Shown in pieces: positions 55,256 to 64,000 of a stretch of 64,000 nucleotides of DNA. The first letter of the stretch is position 1, and each line of letters starts with the position of its first letter. Under the pieces are notes generated by a model. That model was not told where the DNA came from, ran no database searches, and saw only the letters and a program-made list of their open reading frames with translations. Origin of the DNA: Amphiura filiformis (taxonomy: Eukaryota; Echinodermata; Ophiuroidea; Amphilepidida; Amphiuridae); NCBI RefSeq assembly GCF_039555335.1, contig NC_092628.1, forward strand, positions 98,971,893 to 99,035,892. The letters run 5' to 3'. A program made the translations under genes and the position numbers.

Positions 55256-57456
55256 TGAAACGGAGAGCCAAAATGCGATTTCAGATTTTTGGCCTGTTTT
55301 TAAGCTTACCTCCTGTGTGTTTGTCTATTGCAGAAATACGAAAATTTAGCTCTTGTCAAATTCATATTTAGAGAAAAGTCACGATGCTCACGTGTTCGTG
55401 GTAGTTTTTGATTGTTATTATGAATATAAAAATGATTGCATGGCTCTGCACAAGGTATATTTTTGTAAATATTTGGATTTGTTTACCTGCCGATCGTCTG
55501 TTGTCGCCGTGGGTTGAAAATACGGCAGAGAAAATTTGTCATAAAGTGCGTGCGAAATTGGCCTCAAATTTCACTATTTCCGCTAGTATTGTACTGAGAT
55601 CTTATAATATTGTGTAAATAATTTTGTCAGGAAAACAATAAGGTATTACATACCGTCTACGAGTAAATATTGAGGACAACATTCAGGTTTTTCATGTGTT
55701 GTTTCAAAGAATTTTAGATTTGTCATTTTGAAACTTCCCGGCCATCAATCGTCTGAACGTAAACAAGTTTTTCCTAAAAATTGTAAATTTCCTTAAAAAC
55801 GACTTTTGTTGATCAAACTTGGGATTATTTGAGATGTAATTGTTTAAGAATGTAGAATTTTAAGATATTTTTGAGTATTTTAATGTTTTACATGGTCAAA
55901 AAGGGGGTCATCAGTTTGATTCCTGATTTAAAAACACTTTAGCAATTGTTCTAGTTATTAAATTGTTGATTTCGTCATGTTCAAATCTTTTCGAAAGTGA
56001 GCGCCTGACGCGGAGTGACTGCGCGATATCCATAGTAACGGAACTTACGCTTTGAACGCAGCCGCCAAAGGGTTCCATGAACGCGTTCAGGAAAGTATAT
56101 AAAGGCCGTGCACGACGCAAATTAATCAGATTGCTTGGTGGACAATAGTCCACCATGGAATAAAGAATAGAGCACGTAGTGCGATGGAATTGCAACTCCA
56201 ATCTTCGATGTGAGGACAGTGAGGTCAGCGATCGTCACGCTTGCAACATGTGGACGTAGATGGCAGCAGCATTTTTCTTTAATTAGCATATTCGTGACGT
56301 CATGTTAACGTAAGTCTCTACAGCACTACGCATATTTTTTAGGTCGCTTTTAGTACTGTCGTGGTGGCAGCAGCATTTTTCTTCACTTTTCTAAAATGGC
56401 GGCGCCCAGGGTTTAATTACAAATTCTTCAATTTATCAATATTTCATGAAAATTTACCAAACAAACGGATACAGTCATGACAGGTTATATTTAAAGTACA
56501 CGTATAAATGGTCATAGTTATAAAAGAAAGAATATAAGAAACATAAACAAATGAATTGTAGCAATATTCAATATTAATGGCAGCGGCCGTGACTTATCAA
56601 TGGCGCTGGCGGGTAATACACGGGGGAAGCCGACGGTGTCGCCACCTTTTTGCATTGCGCTGGTATACGAGTTGCAACGGCCTGAGTCCACCCAAACCTT
56701 CACTCAGTTTGAAGGTAAGCACCGCCAACCAAAGCAAAAACGCCCTACTCTGGAGCTCAGATTGAGCTAGGGGCAGCTTGGCTACCACAATAGTGGCAAC
56801 ACCCGGGTGGTTATGGAATATGCACTCCGGTGTTTTGGCCTAGCGCCTATGCCTATTGTGCAAGTGACTTGCCGCACACATGCACAAGTCCAATGGAAAG
56901 TTATGCACTGTATTTTGTGTGCATTCATTGTTGCATGGCAAGTTCGTATAAGTGTACAGACATGGATACTATACTCTGTAGTCGGCCTACTAGGCCTTGG
57001 CCTAACCTATGACTATGTCATGTGATGGGAGATTCTGTTGATTAAATTGTATTTTATGCTTCTCGATTATTCAAGCAGATAGTATGTACTGTTCGGCAAC
57101 ATTTATTGGTAATTTATTTGGATTTAAAAGAGAGAAATAAGGAAATATCGTCATGATCATCAACAGAGATTGTGTATTTACCAATGTTTTACTTGTATTT
57201 ATGAAATGTGATATGTGATAAGACAAATATGAAAGCAAAATAACAATACAAGATATAACAAAAGAAGCAAATATAAAACAGAATTGTCAAGTCTCATTTT
57301 TACCTGTTAGCCTACTCCTTTCTTGCATCACTGATTCCACATATCTTGGGGAGGATTCTAGTCTTTGATACTACGCTACCACTTGTATATTTAGAAGGCT
57401 AGTCTTCTCCATCAGTCGTTTACAAAAATATTAGGGGCAAGCTCGGTCCCGTTACA
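55256..57456 (+). repeat. Left LTR (with a 530-bp insertion)
   Basis: It begins TGAAACGG and is taken to end at TTACA (57456), because a TGG-type primer site follows two bases later; the end cannot be checked since the right copy is cut off. Compared with the right copy it has an extra segment at 56155-56684. Without it the LTR is about 1.66 kb, unusually long. Confidence 0.75.
56147..56692. mobile_element. 530-bp segment present only in the left LTR, flanked by 8-bp repeats
   Basis: AGTCCACC lies at 56147-56154 and 56685-56692; the right LTR has a single copy at the same place with no segment between. This is the pattern of an insertion with an 8-bp target duplication, or a deletion between short repeats in the right LTR. 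The segment's ends (ATGGAATAAAG and AACGGCCTG) are not inverted repeats, so its class is open. Confidence 0.6.
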
Positions 57457-57458
57457 AC

Positions 57459-57475
57459 TGGTGTCTGGCGGTAGG
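57459..57475 (+). promoter_or_regulatory. Candidate primer-binding site
   Basis: TGGTGTCTGGCGGTAGG starts two bases after the inferred LTR end. It begins with TGG, the complement of the tRNA CCA end, which is the expected form; I could not identify the tRNA. Confidence 0.5.
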
Positions 57476-57519
57476 ATTAATAAATCAAAATTTTAACAAA
57501 TTTTGGCTCACGATTTATT

Positions 57520-58521
57520 ATGGCAGCGACTGAAGATAGTGTTGATACTTCTCCAACCGATACCAGCTCAGAAATATTAGCTGGTGATGAATTTAATGTT
57601 CATGAAAGTGATGAGTCAGTGAGAAGTAGGCCTAAACATTATAGTAATGACACTGAGTCTGGAGTGAAAATAAAACCTCAAACTTACGATGGAACCACTT
57701 CCTGGTCAGACTATTTGATACAATTCGAACTTGTTGCTGAATGGAATAAATGGAATGATTGTACCAAAGCCATTTGTTTAGCAACTAGTCTGAGAGGTGT
57801 TGCTCAGAGTGTACTGGGATATTTGGATCCGACTGAACGGCGTGATTACCACTCACTTGTGGCCTGTTTGAACCTGAGGTTTGGAACCGAAAATCAGGAA
57901 GAGCTATTCTGGGTGAAACTTAATAATAGAGTAAGGCACCCAGACGAGTCATTACCTGACCTAGCTCACAACATCAGGAAGTTAGTCAAACTAGCTTTAC
58001 CCACAATACCAAGTCCTTTCTCACAGGAGATAGCAAAGAGATACTTCATTAGTGCTATCAGAGAGAGCGAGTTGCGGTTAAACATCCTGCGTGCAAAACC
58101 TGCTACTTTTGATGATGCAATAAAGTTTGCAGTGGAAACTGAAGCTTTTTACAAAGCTGAAAAGTACAGGAAGCATCAAGATGATGCTAGTGCAGATGGA
58201 ATTGCTGAATTTGTAGATGTGAAAGAGAAGACTGGAAGATCATCGAGAAAGAAGCGGAAGTCTCCCTCATCACAAATGCGAGCCAGGAGAAGGTTAGCTT
58301 TCTTGAAGATCCAGAAAGGGTTAACCAGGCCGCATGCTGATGATCTACCCTGCCCAATGGCATGCTCAAGCAGTTCAAAGAATAAAGGGAGGAAGACTCG
58401 GAAGTCTCCATCATCTAGAAGGCGAGCCAGGAGACGATTAGTTGTAAGGAGACAGTTAACTGGTGGTCAGGACACTCCCTTGATAAATGGGGAAGACTGC
58501 CAACTAGCAGGTACCCAGTGA
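57520..58521 (+). CDS. Gag-like protein of the LTR element, 333 aa
   Basis: The ORF runs from ATG to a TGA with no break. After an acidic N-terminus (residues 1-50) it has the retrotransposon gag core (about 55-200): TTSWSDYLIQFELVAEWNKW, LATSLRGVAQSVLGYL and LRFGTENQEELFWVKL. The C-terminal third is Lys/Arg-rich and has an internal duplication, KKRKSPSSQMRARRRL (244-259) and RKTRKSPSSRRRARRRL (301-317). No CCHC zinc knuckle is present; the basic repeats may replace it for RNA binding. The ORF opens 44 bases after the primer site. Gag forms the particle that packages element RNA. Confidence 0.8.
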   Translation: MAATEDSVDTSPTDTSSEILAGDEFNVHESDESVRSRPKHYSNDTESGVKIKPQTYDGTTSWSDYLIQFELVAEWNKWNDCTKAICLATSLRGVAQSVLGYLDPTERRDYHSLVACLNLRFGTENQEELFWVKLNNRVRHPDESLPDLAHNIRKLVKLALPTIPSPFSQEIAKRYFISAIRESELRLNILRAKPATFDDAIKFAVETEAFYKAEKYRKHQDDASADGIAEFVDVKEKTGRSSRKKRKSPSSQMRARRRLAFLKIQKGLTRPHADDLPCPMACSSSSKNKGRKTRKSPSSRRRARRRLVVRRQLTGGQDTPLINGEDCQLAGTQ

Positions 58522-58663
58522 TAATCAGGCGGTATTAGTTGACCGTATAGGCGTAGGTGAATGGAATTCATCTGGTCAATACGCCGACACTCTGAGAAAG
58601 TTGTCATCTCAGATGAGTCTTTGGAAGAGGTCAGCTATGCTACTTGATGACGGTCATGATGGT

Positions 58664-60697
58664 ATAGGGCCCATTTCACGGTTAGGCGCCACTTTTTGAT
58701 TTTCAACATATCTGGCCTGGTGCGTAAAAAATAATGGGGTTACAGAATTTACTGTTGGTGATTTTTCATTGTCTCTGTATGGCCTACCTCCATTAGCTTA
58801 AGCGGCCTTTCTAGTTTTATCTTTCAGGGCGAACAGGGGTCACAAGTGGACAAAAAACCACATTTCACTAGCAACCTGGAAACAGACATTTATTTTCCAA
58901 TGCTGCCACTTTTAACTATGTTGAGCCTACCAGCTGCTTTTGTTGTTTTTATGTAGTGAACAAGTTGCACTATACAGCCATACATGAACAAAGTATTAGT
59001 TGTCAGTTAAACTAGCATGAGAACCATTTAAATTTCTGAATTTGGATGTGACATTTTCCGTTCACATCTATGTACCTTATTCAATGTGGAATAGATCGAC
59101 TAATACTTTACATGAATGGCAAACTAGTGTGTTTTAGTAAAGTTCAGAGTCTTGTTACTATTTGTTGAACAAATTACACTTGTTGCTCTTAATATGTAGA
59201 TACAGCGATATTTTGAATTTTTGCCAACAAATTCCGTTCACAATTTTGTCACATCCGATTAATTTTCCAAATAGTATAATTTATTAACAAAATGTGGCAG
59301 AATTTTTTCTCCTTGATTTTAAAAATCTCCTGCTATGAGCTATCTAATGACACCATTTAATGAAAACTCCTTCATCAACTTAGCTTGCAGATGTCATTTC
59401 AAAGTTTCCGTTCACATGTGTCACATCCATGGTACCTGTCACATCCAAAATAGTTTCTTCAAAGAACTAAGACAGGAATGGGACTAGGATGCCAGTTTGA
59501 AGTTATTTCATTACAGGTTTGTGGGGGATCAAAAGGCACAACAAATCTTTAATTCAGTATGCCTTCTTTAATTGTGACAGGAGATTCAAAAAGCTTCAAT
59601 TTCCGTTCACATGTCACATCCTCAAAATTAGTAGTTTTTAGGCCAAAATACTTAAACAACATGATATTTGACTTTCTAAAATAGGTTTATTATTTTGTAC
59701 ATGTCATATATGATTATTTCAAAGCTTTGTCTTTGTCTTTAGAGGACAGTTTTGTATACAATTTACAGAAGCGGATGTGACATTTTCAATTGTGAACGGA
59801 ACATTTCAGTAAATTATAAACATTTTGCTTGTCAAAAATATAAAGGGTCAGGAAAAACGTTTTAGCATTGCTCAATTCAATAGAATCTCACAAAATATAT
59901 GTGTTAGAAGTGCCCAAAGCTTATATTTTTGACAAGCAAACTGTTTATCATAATGAAACATTCCGTTCACAATTGAAAATGTCACATCCACTTCTATAAA
60001 TTGTAAACAATGTTTTAAAATGAACACTAACACAGGTTGATATGTTTCAATATATCCCATTTAATTCACTGAGTGTGTGAAAACTCTTTGAATCATTATT
60101 TTCTGAAACATACTCTGCTTTACAGTGTGTGGTTTCCGTTCACATTGACATCAGTCACATCCAAAATTGCACAAACATCAGAATCTTGAATTTGACCTGT
60201 GTTTTCAACCTGGCTGATATTATTTGTGAACATTACCCATATTATGACCTTCAAAGCTGTGCAATATCAGAGTCATTGATTGATTATTAAAATTGTTGAG
60301 TAAACCTTTTCATGTCAATTTCCCTTTTTTACCACAAAAATTACATTAAAGTGGCCATAAATTTGTCATTACACAACAAAATTTGCCCAAATTTGGTCAG
60401 AAGGGAGCCTATGACATACTCGTTTATTTTAAATATCTATGATATATGTATTGGACAGTCAAAGTATAAATATACACTACTCAATATTGATCAAATTTGT
60501 TTAAAAATTACATAACATGAGATAATAAATCATAATTTTCTTCAAGAAGTAGCAAGATTTAAGCTGGGAAATGATATTTTTATGAAAATCTGGTCTTATT
60601 TGGAAAAGAAAACACCTATTAAATTAAATTTAATCCATTTTGAAAATTTCGAGTTTTTTTCACTAAAAGTGGCGCCTAACCGTGAAATGGGCCATAG
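58664..60697. mobile_element. 2026-bp non-coding transposon with 29-bp TIRs, ATAG duplication and dispersed motif pair
   Basis: The element (58668-60693) starts GGCCCATTTCACGGTTAGGC and ends with its complement, perfect for about 29 bp. ATAG flanks both sides (58664-58667 and 60694-60697). Inside, TTCCGTTCACA and GTCACATCC recur many times in both orientations (for example 59058, 59229, 59407, 59600, 59765-59805, 59962-59990 and 60134). A large palindrome is centred near 59880. No protein longer than about 67 residues is open. It lies within the internal part of the LTR element. Confidence 0.85.
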
Positions 60698-62784
60698 GCA
60701 CACGATCTGGCATGTGCACCAACTCATTTACAACAGGAGACTTGCCATCATCAGAATGAGTCTGGAGGAGTGACCAGTTATCATGCACACAGGCAGTGAT
60801 AATGTCTGATTGTATATAATTTGTAAATAGCTTTACGAGGAAGATTCAAGGAGACGAAAGCTATCATGTTTATGGGATAATGATATGCGGAAAAGCCCTC
60901 GCCGTATAGTCACTGATCCTTGTGGTGTATAAAGTCTGGTAAAGGGCTCACCGACGTCTTGCACTGCCTGCTCACAGCTCCTTGCCGCTAAAATATGAAA
61001 TTACTGTTTTATGAAGTTGAAGTCAGGTATAGGCCTTGCCGGCATCATCATCATAATTATAAACGTGTTTCATAGCGGATTGTCTACTCTGCATGTAAAC
61101 CCTGTATATAAAATTGTTTTCATTTGAAATTGTTATTATGTAATCATAATAACTCGACTCTGAGAGGAACAGCCTCCAATAAAAAGAACTTCATGAATGA
61201 CATTTTATTTCAGCCAAAACGTGATTAGAAGTTTGATATGACTTTACTGACTGCAGCGGTATTGACATGACAATCTTTTGATCAAGTTTTGTCTCTGTGA
61301 AATTCTTGCTCTTTTAAAAAAGAGCAATAAGCTGGATTTCTTAATTTAGATAAAGTGAAAGACACCTCACTTTATTTCGACACAACTCTTCTTAATATCA
61401 TTTGGAATGATGGATATGGGGACATCACCGTGAAAAATATGGACAGTGTTGACTGTCGGGCACTCATGTTGTTTTACATGAGAATTCATGCCTTAATTCT
61501 GAATTGAATGTCAGATTTTGAGAATTACGAAGAGAGATGAAGAAAAACAAAATGAAGATGGAGATGGCTACAGTGAATAACATACATCGATTTCAAGCCT
61601 ACAATAATGGTTGCTTAATTGAATAGCCATTAGATGTGTACATGCTATCTACTAAAGATAGCGATAAGTTTCGTCGTATACGGCATGTGCTCTTAAGAGG
61701 ATTAAGAAATGAAAATCAACTAGATCTCATCATCTGTTTTCTTACTGATATTGTTGAGGCATCGTCACGGGCTGGTTATGCAGATCTTATGATTTTGGAA
61801 CTCTGGTTGGTGCGACGGTGACTCACTGATTGCAGTCATGATGTTTTCAGAGCAATGTCAGGCTATGTAGGCGCATTGGTAACAGAAAATCAAGTTTTGC
61901 TCTTGGGTGGATTGCCAACTGAGAAAGTCTACAAGGACTTAATAGAACTCAGGTGCAAGAATGAATGGTAAAAGAGATATTTGACTAGTCAATGGTTATT
62001 CTTTACCAGGTCAAATGTTTTATTCGATGATGTATGGTTTCTTTACACCTTGCATAATTGATGTAAGGGCCGCGCAGTCAACATTTCCTCTCATGATCGA
62101 CGGTGAACCAATCTGGCAGTTTCTCATGAGAGTTGCGAAAGAGGTATGATAATGTAGATTCTCAGATGTTGAAGATATCGAACTGAAGACAAGATCCATC
62201 AGAAGAAAGGACGCTGAGGAATATAGAACTTTTATAATATCTGAACTTAAATAAATTGATCATTAATTGATGGCAAAAATGTAAAATGTTAAACTGATGT
62301 TTTGTGTAACTTGATGCAGAGACAGACTGTTCATTAGCTCGAAAGTCAAGATTAAAAACTGGTATTGTTCATTTGAAAATGAAATTGATGGAAATGTGCA
62401 CCAAGGTGAATTAAATGGTTCTTGTAAATTAATATTTTATTGGTGAAGAAGAGTATGCATAAAAACCAGGTGATAAATAATATGCTAGAGATACTGTGAA
62501 AGATTTGTATAAAACTTATAAACATAATAATATAATTTGCATGTGAAATAGAGTTGCTTTTATAATGTATAGTTGTAAATCTGCCGAATAGCCAATCAAA
62601 TTTTGGAAAACTTTTTTTTTTTGAGGTCACGAGGTCACGACAATGTTATTGTCAGCCTGTCACCAAACAATAATTGAGTGAATTTACCTATGTTACTGCT
62701 AAAGTTTTGTCAAGGAAATGCTCTGATTTTTTATTGTAATTAAGTTAAATAATTATACATGTTACATTTCGGGACGAAATAGTC
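60698..62784. other. Internal LTR-element sequence without recognised domain
   Basis: About 2 kb between the DNA insertion and the polypurine tract. One short open stretch (61636-61821) gives RRIRHVLLRGLRNENQLDLI with no known domain. No RT, protease or integrase motif was seen in any frame. It could be a long non-coding spacer or heavily decayed pol. Confidence 0.5.
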
Positions 62785-62799
62785 TCGAAGAGGGGGTAG
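62785..62799 (+). promoter_or_regulatory. Polypurine tract
   Basis: TCGAAGAGGGGGTAG lies directly before the right LTR start TGAAACGG, as required to prime plus-strand DNA synthesis. Confidence 0.6.
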
Positions 62800-64000
62800 T
62801 GAAACGGAGAGCCAAAATGCGATTTCAGATTTTTGGCCTGTTTTTAAGCTTACCTCCTGTGTGTTTGTCTATTGCAGAAATACGAAAATTTAGCTCTTGT
62901 CAAATTCATATTTAGAGAAAAGTCACGATGCTCACGTGTTCGTGGTAGTTTTTGATTGTTATTATGAATATAAAAATGATTGCATGGCTCTGCACAAGGT
63001 ATATTTTTGTAAATATTTGGATTTGTTTACCTGCCGATCGTCTGTTGTCGCCGTGGGTTGAAAATACGGCAGAGAAAATTTGTCATAAAGTGCGTGCGAA
63101 ATTGGCCTCAAATTTCACTATTTCCGCTAGTATTGTACTGAGATCTTATAATATTGTGTAAATAATTTTGTCAGGAAAACAATAAGGTATTACATACCGT
63201 CTACGAGTAAATATTGAGGACAACATTCAGGTTTTTCATGTGTTGTTTCAAAGAATTTTAGATTTGTCATTTTGAAACTTCCCGGCCATCAATCGTCAGA
63301 ACGTAAACAAGTTTTTCCTAAAATTGTAAATTTCCTTAAAAACGACTTTTGTTGATCAAACTTGGGATTATTTGAGATGTAATTGTTTAAGAATGTAGAA
63401 TTTTAAGATATTTTTGAGTATTTTAATGTTTTACATTGTCAAAAAGGGGGTCATCAGTTTGATTCCTGATTTAAAAACACTTTAGCAATTGTTCTAGTTA
63501 TTAAATTGTTGATTTCGTCATGTTCAAATCTTTTCGAAAGTGAGCGCCTGACGCGGAGTGACTGCGCGATATCCATAGTAACGGAACTTACGCTTTGAAC
63601 GCAGCCGCCAAAGGGTTCCATGAACGCGTTCAGGAAAGTATATAAAGGCCGTGCACGACGCAAATTAATCAGATTGCTTGGTGGACAATAGTCCACCCAA
63701 ACCTTCACTCAGTTTGAAGGTAAGCACCGCCAACCAAAGCAAAAACGCCCTACTCTGGAGCTCAGATCGAGCTAGGGGCAGCTCGGCTACCACAATAGTG
63801 GCAACACCCGGGTGGTTATGCACTCCGGTGTTTTGGCCTAGCGCCTATGCCTATTGTGCAAGTGACTTGCCGCACACATGCACAAGTCCAATGGAAAGTT
63901 ATGCACTGTATTTTGTGTGCATTCATTGTTGCATGGCAAGTTCGTATAAGTGTACAGACATGGATACTATACTCTGTAGTCGGCCTACTAGGCCTTGGCC
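62800..64000 (+). repeat. Right LTR (truncated by window end)
   Basis: It matches the left LTR from TGAAACGGAG onward with a few substitutions (for example CGTCAGAACG for CGTCTGAACG) and small indels, and lacks the 530-bp segment. The window ends in GGCCTACTAGGCCTTGGCC, which matches the left copy at about 56983-57002. Confidence 0.9.

Larger units (their letters stand above)
55256..64000 (+). mobile_element. LTR retrotransposon with gag ORF, no visible pol; 3' LTR runs off the window
   Basis: A long sequence starting TGAAACGGAGAGCCAAAATG at 55256 is repeated from 62800, preceded there by a purine tract (AGAGGGGGTAG), and matches to the window end. A primer-binding-like TGGTGTCTGGCGG follows the left LTR. 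The internal part (57457-62799) holds one gag-like ORF, a 2-kb DNA element and about 2 kb without a recognised domain. Protease, RT, RNase H and integrase were not seen, so it is non-autonomous. LTR copies differ at only a few bases over about 1.2 kb, so insertion is recent. Ty3/gypsy affinity is likely from the gag but not proven. Confidence 0.85.

Noticed and set aside
55408..56201. ORFs in the LTR repeated near 62952-63708
   Set aside because: They lie in the LTR and lack domain similarity; the duplicate presence comes from the LTR pair.

Overview
This window is animal nuclear DNA. It has spliced genes with GT/AG introns, AT-rich intergenic sequence and a very heavy and diverse load of transposable elements. 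The combination of DIRS-type, L1-like, CR1/L2-like, Penelope-like, LTR and many hAT-type non-autonomous elements, together with a HEATR4-like gene and a mitochondrial thioredoxin gene, suggests an invertebrate deuterostome (echinoderm or hemichordate). The species cannot be fixed from the sequence alone.

Three host genes can be supported. (1) The 3' part of a HEAT-repeat gene (+ strand, 12 exons, 14432-31058) whose splice phases all agree, giving 461 residues after an upstream part not identified here. (2) A complete mitochondrial thioredoxin gene, TXN2-like (- strand, three coding exons, 42322-40168), with active site WCAPC. (3) An unrecognised two-coding-exon gene (+ strand, 50330-52197, 366 aa). 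No operon-like logic links them; they are neighbours separated by repeats.

Layout: 1-6373 is the GC-rich, decayed 3' part of a DIRS-like element. 6410-7560 is a 166/168-bp tandem array with coding character. 8238-14159 is a near full-length L1-like LINE with a 17-bp target-site duplication, sitting in an older inverted-repeat element. 14432-31058 is the HEAT-repeat gene, whose introns carry a hAT element, a 1176-bp tandem duplication, tRNA-like SINE remnants and several foldback elements. 31014-34527 is a 45-bp minisatellite that begins inside the gene's last coding exon and is split by an antisense 5'-truncated LINE. 34.5-40 kb is intergenic with inverted-repeat elements. 40.1-42.3 kb is TXN2. 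42.6-49.9 kb is a nested repeat region: LINE fragment, Penelope-like GIY-YIG remnant with a hAT MITE inside it, all between 400-bp direct repeats. 50.3-52.2 kb is the third gene. 55256 to the window end is a young LTR retrotransposon with a gag ORF but no visible pol, interrupted by a 2-kb element full of a repeated motif pair.

The observations I rate highest are: the minisatellite seeded by the stop-codon region of the HEAT-repeat gene; a copy of the third gene's start region fused to a tRNA-like SINE inside its own intron; the 2-kb element with dispersed motif pairs inside the LTR element; and four hAT-type insertions with exact 8-bp target duplications, one inside the Penelope-like element. 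I found no convincing new enzymatic or defence system.
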